A stretch of DNA of 64,000 nt from Reticulitermes speratus. Its lineage: Eukaryota > Arthropoda > Insecta > Blattodea > Rhinotermitidae. The stretch covers positions 20,608,505 through 20,672,504 of the forward strand of contig JAJKFL010000427.1 in the NCBI GenBank assembly GCA_021186555.1, written 5' to 3'. The position numbers and the translations under genes are program-made. Positions 11,391 through 23,519 of the stretch are shown here, piece by piece; the stretch's first letter is position 1; each line of letters begins with the position of its first letter. The notes under the pieces are model-generated. The model was not told the DNA's origin. It saw nothing but the letters and a program-made list of their open reading frames with translations, and did not search any database.

Positions 11391-12624
11391 AGCAGTAGTT
11401 TTATTACCGTGAGCCAAGAAAGCTAAAATATGTCTGTAGGAGAGTCCAGGGGGCAAAGTACATGTGGTTCTGATAACACGAATAAATATCAAATATTTTC
11501 AGAAGTCTTCAGTACCGAAATGCTTACATGGAAAATTACCGACGCATAATTATCTATATGCATAAAGCTCTTATTTTGGTTTTTCCAGCTCCCTCCACTC
11601 ATGCGTTTCTGGTCTAGTTGCTAGGCACCACAACCGGATTTGCATGGTGCATAAAACATAAACGTCCTCCGTATACCGCTGCACGGCAACTATTTAATGC
11701 GTAAAGAGATAACTGTGCAGCACCACTAACTGAACCGCATAATGCCCATAGGTTACTTTATGTACCACAAGGTTTAGCATTCAGAAACTCTACATTTTGC
11801 CGACAGACAGTATTTCCGTAATTTTTATGGATCTCAAAACAATCAGCGATTATTTCCCTACACAGCATTAAAAATTCGGTTTCTATAACCGTGACGGGTT
11901 GCTTTACTGTGCGGTAGGTAATAAATCTTTAAATATAATTCAGGTTAATTTTCGTCTTTGAATGGTTACTGATAGAAAATATAATGCCACAAACTTTCGC
12001 AGTACTGTTACGTACATTTTTTGGTTGGTCAAAGGTTATACAGTTTCACAAGACTGCCAAAATAAGTAAGCACATTTAATATTTCAGCAGAGCTTATTTA
12101 AGGGAAACTCAGACGAAGAAGGTGCGCTGTCGCTATATTACAGTATCTGCAACATTCCGGTCAGTTTCCTGTTTCCTACTGCAGACCTGACAGACAACAC
12201 CTAAATTTATGAAACTGCCATAATCATGATAATCCTAATCGTCGTCATAATCATCTTCATTCCAGAAGTTTTTTAAACCTGAGTAGCCTATTAATTCCTC
12301 AACGGTACAGTAAAGAGTACTGTCTCCAGGGATATGAAGTCGTGTAGCCTGATAGATCTACATCAATCTTTCCGAGTGAGCAGTGTCGTATCACTTCTAA
12401 GAAAACTTCAAATCTCGCATTTCATTCTCTGATCAAATTGTTATTCCACTTAGCACCATTCAGTTTTTGGACTTTGTCCATCTTCCGTTCAATTTTTGTA
12501 TCTTTAAACAATGGACTGTCAGACGAAGTACAAAAACCGAGTAGTGGTACAAGAGATGCACCATCGTCAGAATCCTATAGAACTGAATCGTTATTCCCTC
12601 TTTAAAGTCTTTGCTAACGTACCG
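11391..12624. other. no recognisable feature
   Basis: 1.2 kb read on both strands without a defensible call. Confidence 0.5.
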
Positions 12625-13112
12625 TATGACTAACTAACTAACTAACTCGATGGAGCAGAGTCCTTCTTGAGAAGCTAACAGGTCGTCAGCTAGTCAAGAA
12701 ATTCCCCGCGTTTTATGGAACCCGAAGGTTCATTACCGCATTCACAAGAGCCCGCCACCTGTCCCTATCCTGAGCCATATCAATCCAGTCCATGCCCCCC
12801 CCCATCCTACTTCTTGAAGATCCATTTTAATATTATTCTCCCATCTACGCCTGGGTCTTCCAAGTGGTCTCCTTCCCTCAGGTCTCCCCACCAAAATCCT
12901 GTATGCACCTCTCCCCTCCCCCATACGTGTTTACATACCCCGCCCACCTCATTCTTCTTGATTTGATCACCCGAATAATAGTTGGTGATGAGTACAGATT
13001 ATTAAGTTCCTCGTTATGTAGTCTTCTCCACTCCCCCGTTACCTCGTCACTCTTAGGCCCAAATATCCTCCCCAGCACCCTATTCTCGAACACCCTCCGT
13101 ACTGTATGATAT
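12625..13112 (-). mobile_element. LINE-A 3' end with (GTTA)n tail
   Basis: The minus strand encodes the C-terminal part of a non-LTR retrotransposon protein, in two frames because of indels: VFENRVLGRIFGPKSDEVTG, then [16 protein letters not shown], then [12 protein letters not shown], then [19 protein letters not shown]. The 3' UTR ends in CTCC(A)TCGAGTTAGTTAGTTAG, a 4-bp microsatellite tail as in RTE-like LINEs. The clade is uncertain. This copy serves as the family reference in this window. Confidence 0.85.
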
Positions 13113-13548
13113 TAGAAAAAGGTAGACGTATCCAGGGAAAAAAACTGGTACTGTAAGCATTATACCTATTGTACACTTGGTCTATAAGCGTGTGCGTGAA
13201 GATACTCCTATAGTTGATGATAAGCCAGATGGCAGTCCTGATGAAGCAGTCAAAAACCACCTATGCTTCGGTCGGCATTGCAGCGTGAGACTTTACCGGT
13301 AAAAATTAAGAAGCTGTCTCAAATAAAATTGTAATTTGTCAGTATCCCAGTAGGGCTGAATTGTATTCCAACGTACAGAAAACAGAGTATGATGTTTAAA
13401 ATGTGGAAGGCACATTTAAAGTACTCGCAGTGTTTTTCCTGTGATTATCACGACAACCTACTGACAACAACAGAGCGAAGCGCCATAAACGTTACGATCG
13501 GAGTACCTTCACTAATTTAAAATATTATCCTCCCATCGAAGACAGCAG
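13113..13548. other. no recognisable feature
   Basis: Nothing supported on either strand. Confidence 0.45.
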
Positions 13549-13845
13549 CGATAGCGCAGTCAGTGTAGTGACTAGGTTACGGGCTGGCCGACCAGGGGTT
13601 CGATTCCGACAGGTGAGAGAGCTATTTATCATCTTCAAAATGGCCAGACCAGCTCTGGGGCCCACCCAACCACCCATCCACCCATCCCTTGTGTACTGGG
13701 GTTATGGTCCCGAGCGTAAAGCGGCCGGGGCGTGAAGTTGACTATTCAACTCCATCTAGTTGGAGGTTAAGAATGAGTGGAGCCTACCACTATATGCCCT
13801 ATATGCCTTCATTGCGTAGCCAGGGGCAACTTTACTTTTTATCCT
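13549..13845 (+). mobile_element. SINE-A, full length
   Basis: A-box-like GATAGCGCAGTCAGTG and B box GGGTTCGATTCC lie ~45 bp apart in the head, which is tRNA-derived. The body and 3' end GGGGCAACTTTACTTTT follow. It abuts a minus-strand LINE-A fragment. Confidence 0.9.
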
Positions 13846-13849
13846 TCCA

Positions 13850-14072
13850 TTCAAGCCTAGGTTTTCCAGGTTGCCTCTTTCCTTCAGGTTTCCCAACCGA
13901 AAACCTGTATGCATGTCTCATGCGTGCCACATGCTCAACCCATCTCACACTTCCTAATTTGATAAACGTTTGGCGAGGAGTATACCTACACATTCTGAAA
14001 CTCCCCACTATGCTGTTTTCTCCAGCCTCCTGCTACTTCCTCCTTCTCTGGTCCAAATATCTTTCTCACAAT
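13850..14072 (-). mobile_element. LINE-A internal 3' fragment
   Basis: Reverse complement of the segment from [15 protein letters not shown] coding to the RPRxRW region (TTTGATAAACG..CATGTGCCACGC..AGGTTTTCGG..). Both ends are truncated. Confidence 0.7.
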
Positions 14073-14937
14073 TTAATAAGAATAGAAGGCAAGTAACTTA
14101 GCTACAGCAGCAGTACATTGCGTATGCAGTACATGAATGTAAGGAGAAATTAAATATTCAGAACCCCAAAAGTGCATGTGGAAAACGTGAAGGCCTGCAT
14201 CGGAATGCAGCAGCAGGATAAATTTCATCCTTGCCTTATGCAGCCTGATGTTAGAGTACGTAAAAAGTGAGAAGCTTATGGCGGTTAGTACCAACATCGC
14301 AGTGTTCTCGAATGTGATGACGTATAATTTTGTAAAGAAGTAATACCAACTTTCAGAGATAACTGCTAACTCCATGTTCAGAGTAGAACGAGAAGAAAGA
14401 AATAACTTAGATTAAAATTAAACGCTACAGCGAAAGGGTTGCTCATTACACGAAACAGAAGAACTAGACCAGAGTTTTGTAATGTGGAGATAGAACAGTC
14501 TTCTTCTTCTTACATCCCGCCCGAACCGCGGTCACGAAGCTTAAGCTTCTCACAATTATTTCCCATGGGGTAAATTACAAAGAGATAGATGGAACACTTC
14601 TTGCAAATTTACTGGGCCAAGCATCAGCTCGTGCCTGGCGCCAAGATACCAATGCAAGAACCAACCAACACCAATAACCCACCTTGCAGAATATCAAGGG
14701 ATTCTGGATAACGTCCGGTCCACTGTGAGATATAGATTCTTGAAGAAGCCATTTCTTCGTATCTAAATATATTTGTTACGAAGTCATATTTCTTGAACTC
14801 GATATTAAGAATTTATTCCACGCTCAGTGTAACTTTGGCGTCGAGTGATACAGATGCTTGTATTAATCTGGCTAAAAACATCAGCTGACACGAAGCGTTT
14901 GTTTCCTCAAGCTCCGCTGTCCTTTCTCCATTTCTTT
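14073..14937. other. no recognisable feature
   Basis: A 100-codon minus frame at 14073-14375 shows no domain-like pattern, and the rest is featureless to me. Confidence 0.45.
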
Positions 14938-15198
14938 TCCAACGGCTCGACAGTCCCTTGGGGGCCTAGGCCGCCTAATGTTTTTTCGAGGCTTCACGAT
15001 CACACACTTTTTAGACACACCACACTCGGTAGGACTCCTCTGGACGAGGGACCAGCTTGTCGCAGAGACCTCTACCTGACAACACACAACACTCACAACA
15101 GACAGACATCCATGCCCTAGGCGGGATTCGAACCCACAATCCCAGTAAGTGAGCGGACGTAGACCCACGCCTTAGACCGCGCGGCCACTGGGATCGGC
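14938..15198 (-). mobile_element. SINE-B (second tRNA-derived family)
   Basis: The minus-strand head is GCCGATCCCAGTGGCCGCGC + GGTCTAAGGCG (A-box-like) with B box GGGTTCGAATCCCGCC. The body is shared with 21634-21888 (AGAGGTCTCTGCGAC, GTCCAGAGGAGTCCTACCGA). Confidence 0.85.
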
Positions 15199-16023
15199 GT
15201 TTCTTCCATTAATATCAGATAATTTGTCACCGAAGGCAGCCGTCGGGTGGCACTGTTGCTTCGATTTCATGACGTTCCGGCTTCATATCTCTGTTCGGAA
15301 ATTGGTTACACCTAATAAGCTTTCCTGTGGTTTTCCACATTATTCAGCAATAATTAGCCCATTCCACCCCATATACTCTTGAGATATTAGAACTGTCGTT
15401 CATTAAGCTATCGGTAAATGCAGAAGCGTTTAAGATATTTTGGGGCCTCTGCAGAAAAAGAATTGGGGCTCCTGTATATACATGGCGATTAATGTTGAAA
15501 CTCAGAAATTGATACCCGACCATTGTAACCTATCAATGGTCGCGTACCAGTTGTTTTGTGAAGTACACCATAAAGTACTAGAGGTCAAGCGCTATCTCTT
15601 GCATGACATTGCACGACAATGACCGTGAATGTGTTAATGGTATGGTTACTGTTAAATTAAAAACTGAACTTACACGGTCTGGTGTGTGGAGGCGAGCAGT
15701 AGATGTAATTGGAAAAGGCGTTATATGTAGGCCTACCGCGCATATCACTTCCTGACCTTCGTCATCTCGCATTTAGCCGCGCGCGGTATAGCAAACAAGA
15801 AGATTCAAGACCGAGCATGTAAACTAACTCAAAACGGTCCCAGAAGGGAGTGTTTGGTTATTCTCAGCCTTGTTATCTCTAATCCTGAAAGGGGATGTCA
15901 CGATTCTCCCCAGTCCGTGCAGTTGAATGCCGACATAGTTTATTCGTATAGGAACGGCAGCCTCCTCCAAATCCGTACCTACTTACAGTTCACTACTATC
16001 GCCACATTTCACGCCTTGTAGAC
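15199..16023. other. no recognisable feature
   Basis: About 820 bp without a supported call. Confidence 0.45.
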
Positions 16024-16200
16024 CAGCAGTGCGCAAACTATTTTAAAAGAGGGCCACTCAGACACGAGTGATTTAGCGACGTGCCACACATTTTTTAAAA
16101 CATAACATTAATATATTTAAGGTATTAATATTATACCTTACTAAAGGCTCCACGGGCCACTTAGAAAAGGATTGAGGGCCACAGGATGCTCATCACCGCT
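16024..16200. mobile_element. possible hAT-type MITE fragment
   Basis: It begins CAGCAGTGCGCAAACTATTT and contains GAGGGCCAC, followed later by CGGGCCAC..GAGGGCCACAG. This is the layout of Charlie-like hAT ends (CAGNGGTNNNCAAACT..GGCC). No matching right terminus or target duplication was found. Confidence 0.35.
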
Positions 16201-16447
16201 ACAGAGTGTATAACCTTTGCAATTTAACCACTGCAAGCCTAGTGGTTACCGTATATACCACAAGGTTTAACATCCAAACATTCTACATTCTACATTCTTT
16301 TGTTTTGTTTAGATCTCAGAAATGTGGATTTTTTTTACCTACATAACATTAAATGATTGTTTCTTTTAAACAATCAAGAGGGAGTGAGTTTACTGCGTGG
16401 TAAGAAAGGAATCTTTACACATAATTCAGGTTAAATTCTGTCTTACA

Positions 16448-16615
16448 GGCCGTGCCATGACTCAGGCGATTAGTCGCCAGCCTCTCAACGCGGAGGACCG
16501 CGTTCCATCCCAGGCCAGTCCGTATGAAATTTATGGTTGACAAAGTGGCACGGTTTTCCTCCGTCATTACCATTCCATCAGTGCTCCAAACTTATATTCA
16601 TCTACATGGGTTTCT
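16448..16615 (+). mobile_element. SINE-C (third tRNA-derived family)
   Basis: GCCGTGCCATGACTCAGGCG + ATTAGTCGCC + CTCTCAACGCGGAGG + GTTCCATCCCAGG is a class-II-tRNA-like (Leu/Ser) head. The body AAAGTGGCACGGTTTTCCTC is shared with 53569-53700 and 23272-23478. Confidence 0.8.
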
Positions 16616-17799
16616 CCCACCAGAAAAACAAAAAGGCAAAACCTGGGAACGTTCCAAAAAGTAATGTTCTGTCGGACATTGGATAGAAATGCACTTTCAA
16701 TTTTTTTATCGTCCAAGGGCTAAACATCACCGATCAGTAACGCAAGCAGCAAAGAAATAATCTGTAAATGTGACAACGCGTCGAGCTTAACTACAAGTAT
16801 ATAAAACGTAACACCTTGCCATTGGCACAACTTCAACTTTTACTACAAATTTCTTCTGGCAACATGTTTAGACTGAAACAGACATCTTCTGATAAGTCTA
16901 GTCTCAAACACGTAAACTGCACATAGGTCTACAAGCAGCAGGTTATATGAGAGATAAAATTTCAGGTTCACGGAGGGAGGCACGCGGTCCACATCGTCCA
17001 CATCCTAAACCAATTCTGAATTGGCCTACTTTGTGACATCGCTTAGTCTTGGAGGCAGGTATCGCTTCGGAGGAATACGAGTATAAAAGGCACTGTCTTC
17101 AACCCTGAAGCAAGTTTTCACTATAAGCTGGTATCGAACCAAAAAACCAAAAGGTGTGACAACTTAGAATACCACAACTTCAACACTCACCGCGGCCAAA
17201 ACAGGAAAGGTACAGGCCTATTCTAAACGATGTTTTTCGATATTTCCCTCTGTCTTTTCAAGTGAATGCTGTCACTGTGCCTCACGTAGGTCAAAACAGT
17301 GAACAACATATTGTTACATGAGTCTCAAACTCAAATAATACGCGGGGCAACGAATAATTTTGAAATTTAAGGCAGGTCACACGTCGTTTTAATTATTTTA
17401 TGCGAGAACTGAGGTTATCATAGCGGTGTTGCTGAAGATTCACATCTTCTGAGAAGTAAAGTTATGTAGTTGGGCGAGTAGTTCCAACGTTTTGAAGGAA
17501 GGTAGTCACCTTCAGGGTCAAGCGGTGCAAAAAGAGGAGCCACGTGGTAAGATAGGGCGTGTTACACGCACCCAACGACACAACATTGCATCCCAGCAGA
17601 CTTTAATCTTCGGTACGTATTTCAATTACAAGCAAACACACCATTAATATACTTCATACTTTTAGTAACAAATCGAAATGTGCTGTAATTATTTTAAATT
17701 TAGAACTGCTGCACTGTTTTTCCTTGCTCACGTACGTTTACGTTACCACCTAGGGAGAGAACATATTTCTGAGCCTTAAGAAAAGTGACAAAAGACATT
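16616..17799. other. no recognisable feature
   Basis: About 1.2 kb with no supported call. Confidence 0.45.
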
Positions 17800-17925
17800 T
17801 GAAATAAAAAAAAATTGACACTGAGCCGCGTCACATTCTGTAATTGGAAAAATATCAGTGACAGGGCTGTACAAAAGAAACTGGCGAGCCGCATGTGGTC
17901 CGCGAGCCGAGGTTTAACATCCCTG
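17800..17925. mobile_element. possible hAT right end
   Basis: It ends GAGCCGCATGTGGTCCGCGA + GCCGAGGTTTAACATCCCTG, the usual right-hand layout of hAT elements whose left end is CAGGGNNNNNAAAC. The left end was not identified. Confidence 0.35.
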
Positions 17926-18599
17926 CACTATACTATGTACTCGTCATTTGATATAAGGTCGCAAAATTGTAGGATTTCAAATTCTCACAGCAATGTCAAT
18001 AAAGATTCAAGTCTTTTGGGATGTGACTCCGTGCCGAATGGTAAGTAGTTACCGCCGTTTCAAAGGAGCGTAATACCTACATATTCAGGGCTAAGCAAGT
18101 CCATGAACAAGTCTCCGAAACGTTAGTGATTTACTAGTCGGCATAGCATACCTCAGAAGACTTAGACCTCAACGTACAATTGAAGAGAACTAACCAGTCG
18201 CTAAAAGGAAAGTGGACATAAACCAGTCTTCCTCTGCAAGACTAAAGCGAGGCGCAGTCATTCCTTATTAAAGCACCCAGTGTTCCACTGGGACACCACG
18301 GCACCTCCGTGCAACGGTCAAATTTAACAGAAGCAACCCACATCTGCTGTATCTAACCGAAGCACGCCGTCATTTAGTCGATGTATTTATTCCTTTATTT
18401 ATTAATGTTTAAATTCTGTTTTTCTTCTTGTGTCCAGCCCTACTTTCATTACTTTTAATTCTCATTTTTGGGACATTCACAATTGAAAATTGCTGAAACG
18501 CGCACATTAGTGTCGCCACCTTTGTCTGCCGTCATATAACAACTTCAGAACCGCATGACGGATTTTCATGAAATTTTATGTACTTCTTCGGTGGCTCCA
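17926..18599. other. no recognisable feature
   Basis: Nothing supported. 18550-18580 resembles the short ATGACGGATTTTCATGAAAT motif of the R1 repeat. Confidence 0.4.
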
Positions 18600-18788
18600 C
18601 TATCCAAGAAGGATAAGCGCCTCCCTAGTTGTTCTCCATCCATCCCTATCCTGCGCTACTTGTGTCCAATAAACAATTCCCATCTTTCTTACATCATTCT
18701 CAGCATCATCTTTCCATCTACAAATTGTATATACAGGCGCTTCATTAAAATCTGTCACGCAATTCCAGTTCCTATCAAAATTGGATGA
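18600..18788 (-). mobile_element. C-terminal scrap of another LINE family
   Basis: The minus strand reads ..RWKDDAENDVRKMGI then QVAQDRDGWRTTREALILLG, the usual last residues of several non-LTR retrotransposon proteins. It differs from LINE-A in wording and tail. Confidence 0.6.
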
Positions 18789-18916
18789 CAAATAGCAGAC
18801 TTTATATGACGACTACGTGCGTTTCTGCGCGTAGCTCGCTCATACTTCTTTAAGCAAAATACATTTCGAACAAACGTTGTAGAGTATAACAAAGCGTTCG
18901 CTTTACACTCAGTATA

Positions 18917-19226
18917 CATGCACTCCCCCAGTTACGCAATAGTTACGTTCCGGAAGGGTCGGCGTAAGTCGGGACTGGGTACACATATGGTCAAATAACT
19001 GTGTATATACAAAGGCGTTAAACCAAAATCCAAACTACAGCAAAGTGGAATGTTATCGGACGCAGCATGACCGCCCCGCAGTATTCTTCCTTTACCTTCG
19101 TCTCATTGCATTTTCATTCCCGCAAGGAAAAATTCGGTGGTTTCAATCTTTTATTTTTTTACTTCTATTAAAGTGCGTAAGCCTGAAACTGCAAAACTTG
19201 AAATTGCGTAAGTTGGGGAGTGTCTG
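18917..19226. mobile_element. pogo-like MITE, family 2 (copy A, 310 bp)
   Basis: Ends are CATGCACTCCCCCAGTTACG and, as reverse complement of the right end, CAGACACTCCCCAACTTACG, both flanked by TA (18915-18916, 19227-19228). The same terminus bounds 44817-45101. It is non-coding. Confidence 0.75.
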
Positions 19227-19607
19227 TACTCGTACTTTCCCCGTCAGTCTCACAGTTTTCGATATGACTAAAGAAAGTAAACCAAAGTCCCAAAACAGTT
19301 GGACTATGTGTACACTTTCCAGCTCATCACTATAGTGACATGTCATTCGCAGTTCTCATATACTCGCAAGCAGTACCTTTATAATCAGCATCACACATTC
19401 TTGCCACCATTCGGTTCACAATCTTTAGTCTTCCTGTCTCTTACTTAAAAATATAAATACAAAAACAAAGGCACACAGCCGTAATTTTACCTTTCGTTTT
19501 GTATGGTTGTAAAACTTGGTCTCTCACATTAAGGAAGAACACTGACAGAGGGTTTTAGAGAACAGGGTGCTAAGGACGATATTTGGAACTATGAGGGAGG
19601 AAGTGAG

Positions 19608-19897
19608 GTAAGTTAAAGGTAAAGTTCTCCCTAGAACAGGCCATGAAGTCCCAGAGGGGGAGTAGAGGTATACTCTACTCTTTCTTTAACCCTGGCACTA
19701 GAAGAGGGTGGGTGGTCAACTCCACGCCCCGGCCGCTTTACCCCCGGAAAATAGACCCGGTACCCATTGTATAGGAGGCTGGGTGGGCCCCAGGGCCGGT
19801 CTGGACGGCTGCGAACATTCTCGCCCGCACCGGGATTCGATCCCCGGACCGTCCAGCCCGCAGCGATTCGCTATGCCGACTACGCTATCCCGGCCCG
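19608..19897 (-). mobile_element. SINE-A inserted in LINE-A
   Basis: Full-length copy; its head GCCGGGATAGCGTAGTCGGC is at the right. The target duplication is gggaggaag (19595-19603 and 19899-19907). It is very similar to the copy at 55737-55981, so it is a young subfamily. Confidence 0.9.
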
Positions 19898-20011
19898 TGG
19901 GAGGAAGAGATGGGTGGCTGGAATAACTGCAGCATGAGGAGTTGCGTAGTATGTACTCCTCTTCAAATATTATTAGGGTCATTTAATGAAATTGCCAGGG
20001 CATGTGGCATG

Positions 20012-20208
20012 CATACGTTCAGACCGGCTCTGGGCCCCACCCAGCCTTCTATTCAATGGGTATCGGGGTTCTTTCCCGGGGTGAAGCGGCCGAGGCGTGA
20101 AGTTAACCACTCACCTCCATCCAGCGTCGAGGTTAACAATGAGTGGAGCTCTACCTCTACTACCCCTGTATGCCTTCATGGCATTGGCAGGGAAAACTTT
20201 ACCTTTTT
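20012..20208 (+). mobile_element. SINE-A, 5'-truncated, inserted in the same LINE-A
   Basis: The target duplication is atgtggcatg (20002-20011 and 20209-20218). The copy starts inside the body (TTCAGACCGGCTCTGGG) and ends GGGAAAACTTTACCTTTTT. Confidence 0.9.
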
Positions 20209-20495
20209 ATGTGGCATGTACTGGGAAGAAGAGAAATGCGTACAGAATTCTGTTCAAGAAGCCCAAAAGAAAAGAGGCCGCTTGGAAAACCGAGGCGTAG
20301 ATGGGACGATAATATTAAAGTGAAATTCAAAGAATAGGATGGGAGGGTGTGGAATGGATTCATCTGGCTCAGGATAGGGAAGAGTGGCGGGCATTTGTGA
20401 AAACGGTATAAGCTTCAGGGAAGTTCTTGACTGGCTGAGAACCTGTCAGCTTCTGAAGAACAACTCCGCTCCATGGAGTTGTTAGTTAATCCATC

Positions 20496-20999
20496 CTGTG
20501 CAAGTTATGACGGTAAGCATTTCTGACTTTTCGAACTTTCTCATTTAACCTTAGAAAACGTCTATTATTCGCATCGGTATAGAAGAGGATTCAGCCCACT
20601 GAATGGAATTTTAGAAACGTTTACTTCTGGCATGTCACTAACAACTTGCGTTTTGAAGTTGCACAGAGCTGCTAGACCCCACATAAATACGTGAACAAGA
20701 AGCTACTTCAGCTACTGTGGATGCGTTCGGTTATTCCACAGTGAAGGGCTACCAGAACCGTCAGACTCCTTGGTTTCTGAATCGATCAGACCAGCCAATT
20801 CGGCGACATCAAAACTTAGAGGGGTGTCAACAGCTGAAATTGGAAGAGCTTGCGTACCACCCCAAATAGGACCTAATGCAGGTTAGGTCTCAAATCATTC
20901 TTAAGAAAATGAATGTCCATTCAAGTGAACAATAAATTCATAAACTTTTACGGAACCCTAAAGTTATTAAAGAGCGGTATCTGCGTATGACAGGAAGGC
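20496..20999. other. no recognisable feature
   Basis: Nothing supported. Confidence 0.4.
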
Positions 21000-21002
21000 A
21001 TG

Positions 21003-21258
21003 CAGGAGTGGAGATACCGTTCCAATATTAGTTACCTTCTGTACTAGATGGAAGTGAGAGGTCAGCTTTACGCCCCAGCCGCTTTACCCCTGAGGAAGGA
21101 GATCCCGGTGCCCATTGAATAGGAGGCTGCCTGGATCCCACAGCCGGTGTGGACTTTTGGAGAGTAAATAAACCTCTTGCCCCTGCCGGCAATCGAACAC
21201 GATTCTGCGGTTGACCAGCCTGTAGCCTAGTCACTACACTCACTGGGTTATCCCGGCT
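21003..21258 (-). mobile_element. SINE-A
   Basis: Reverse complement: head ending ..GGGTTATCCCGGC at the right, body GCCCCAGCCGCTTTACCCC. The B box is decayed. Confidence 0.8.
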
Positions 21259-21633
21259 TGGGCCCGGGTTTTTTTTTACCGTGATTAAAATCTTCTCACG
21301 CGACCCGTAGCATCAATTGGAGGTCTGGGGCCAACATTGCGAGATTTTCTGCCTCCATCATCAGGGAATAATACAAACCGCTTGGTCGACCAAAATGTTA
21401 TTTTTAGATGCCGTCAAACTTCACGTCTTACATGTTCATTATTACTGGACTTTCTTTTTACTAGTCCTTGGAGGCTATAACATGATTAGAAACCGGCTAA
21501 CAGTACTTGCGCGATAGCATAAGTCCCGGAACTTTATTGTCTGACCTCACACGTACCGTTCCTCAAGCGGAAATATAATATCAGATGTTCTAAGACCGCC
21601 GTTAAATAATTAATTCAAGTGTTACTGACATTT

Positions 21634-21888
21634 GCCGATCCCAGTGGCCGCGCGGTCTAAGGCAAAGGTCTGCAGCAGCTCTTGCTGGGATTGTGGGTTC
21701 GAATTCCGCCAGGGGCATGGATGTCTGTCTCGTGTGAATATTATGTGTTGTGTAGGTAGAGGTCTCTGCGACGGGCTGATCACTCGTCCAGAGGAGTCCT
21801 ACCGAGCATGGTGTGTCTGAGTGTAACCGTGAAGTCTCGATAATGAGGAGGCCCTGGCCCATTAGGGGCTGTTGCGCGATAAAAAAAA
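21634..21888 (+). mobile_element. SINE-B with target duplication
   Basis: Starts GCCGATCCCAGTGGCCGCGC, B box GGGTTCGAATTCC, ends GTTGCGCGATAAAAAAAA. It is flanked by ttactgacattt (21622-21633) and ttactgactttt (21889-21900), an 11/12 match. Confidence 0.9.
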
Positions 21889-22287
21889 TTACTGACTTTT
21901 ATCCATTACAAGAACATAAATTAACCACTTAGTACTTAGTGCAGAGTATAAATAGAAAGGGCTTCATTCGAACTAGAGTCAAATGGCACACGCCGGGCTC
22001 GGGCCGGTTCAGGTAAAGTTCTAAAATGTCGGCCCGAACAGGTCTGTAGTGTAGGCACGTCACGTAACTAAATACAGTGCTTACCAAGATGTAGTTTCCA
22101 TTCTTCTCGTTGCTGAGTGCAATATTCACACAGACAGCGCGATGCTTCTCCTTTTCTTTGGACATAATCAGATGTCTTTGTCTTCGCTTTGTCCTTTCGC
22201 CTCTTGAACGTGGATTGGTCGTCCTCGTGGCAACTTCTATCATTCTCACCCCCTCGCTTTCAAAGTCCCCAAGTTCGTGGCACAATT

Positions 22288-22720
22288 TAATCACTAATTT
22301 TATTTGTACTCTAAAACTAACTATAAGTGTTTGTTCAAGCTATAAATTAAACAATACGTTTTGTCTGTACACCAAATTACCCGCTACTTTCTTATGGCTC
22401 GTGCTTCGAACTAACCACAAGTGTATTGAGCTCCAAATTAATAACAATTCGTTCCTGCTCCAACTACAAAATAAACACTTGTTCTTGTGTTCCTAATTAA
22501 CCACTAACATTTACTTTTACTGTAAAATAACCATAGATGCTTGTTCGTACTCCAAAGTTGACAATTAGTTCTTGTTTCTACACCAAATTAACCAGTAAAT
22601 TTTTTTGTTTCTGCTCCAAAATAAACACGGAACTAATCACTGTTCTTTGAATGTCTCTAAAATAACCACAATTTGTTTCTTTACGTAAACTACAAATTAG
22701 CACGCAGTATTCTTGCTTCG
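22288..22720 (+). repeat. degenerate minisatellite, unit ~40-45 bp
   Basis: The phrase TTGTTCnTGCTCCAAATTAACC..ACTA recurs roughly ten times with heavy divergence (e.g. near 22330, 22360, 22430, 22490, 22540, 22580). No frame survives. Confidence 0.7.
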
Positions 22721-23271
22721 AAGTGATTCACGTACTTTATGACCTCGCCAGATATACGACATACGCATTTATTTAAGTGCTGATACTCCAACGATCGCTG
22801 CATTTTCAGTTAATTAGTAATCCTCAGTCCAAAAACACGAGTTGCACTATCACTTATTTCCACCCAATATTTCGTCAGCACAAAATCCTCTAGATTTCTG
22901 TGCTCCAGTAACAAAGACCTACACGCGCTGTTGATCCTCGCCTTCCGTTCATCTGCGATGTGACAATTCTCCTGAGCGCCCTGAATTAAAATGTTCTTAG
23001 GGGAACATAAAATATCAGCTATATTAATCAATCTGTATTTAGCCATTGCATTAAAGAGATAAATACAAGACGCACAAGTTGTGGTGGTGGGGAGGAGACG
23101 TATGACCTTCAGTGAACTTTGGTCCTTCTAGTACGCCGTGGTACTACGTATGTAAATCACTTGTAATGGCAACAATGCTTCAGTCACTTACGTAGCATCA
23201 ATTACTGAATATTTTCATTCACTACAGGACATTTACACTTTAAAAAAAATCATATGGATCTACTACACGAG
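22721..23271. other. no recognised gene; unassigned 78-codon minus frame at 22810-23046
   Basis: The frame begins MAKYRLINIADILCS. I do not recognise it and see no splice context or neighbour that supports it. Confidence 0.3.
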
Positions 23272-23478
23272 GCCGCGACATGGCTCAAGCGGTTAGACTC
23301 CTTTCTCTCAACGCGGAAGCCTGGGTTCCATCCCAGGTCAGTCTGTGGTGGACCAGCTGGCCCTGGGACACGTTTGTTCTCCAAGTACTTCAGTTTTATG
23401 CTGTCAGTGTCTTGCACCAATGTTCCATACTCTTCACATTTCATTCATCTACCAATGACGATATATCACAACTGTGTT
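23272..23478 (+). mobile_element. SINE-C
   Basis: GCCGCGACATGGCTCAAGCG, CTCTCAACGCGGAAG, CTGGGTTCCATCCCAGG, then GTGGACCAGCTGGCCCTGGG and the SINE-C 3' part (..CACCAATGTTCCATAC..). Confidence 0.8.
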
Positions 23479-23519
23479 AAATAAAAGACGCACCGGTCTC
23501 TCTTTCTACTACGTCTCAT

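Larger units (their letters stand above)
19496..20495 (+). mobile_element. LINE-A 3' end interrupted by two SINE-A insertions
   Basis: LINE-A coding (..LYGCKTW..; TREEVTGGW-type; GRPRRRW-type; LAQDRxxWR-type) is present in three blocks, 19496-19607, 19898-20011 and 20209-20495. It ends CTCCATGGAGTTGTTAGTTAA. The two gaps hold SINE-A copies in opposite orientations, each with a target duplication. Removing them leaves an almost continuous LINE-A sequence, although its frames are already broken. Confidence 0.85.

Noticed and set aside
13549..13620. tRNA gene (A and B boxes at proper spacing)
   Set aside because: The boxes belong to the SINE-A head. The cloverleaf is not complete and the body continues as a SINE shared by many copies.
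22810..23046. 78-codon minus frame starting MAKYRLINIAD
   Set aside because: It looks less repeat-like than most, but I see no homology, splice site pair or conserved context.
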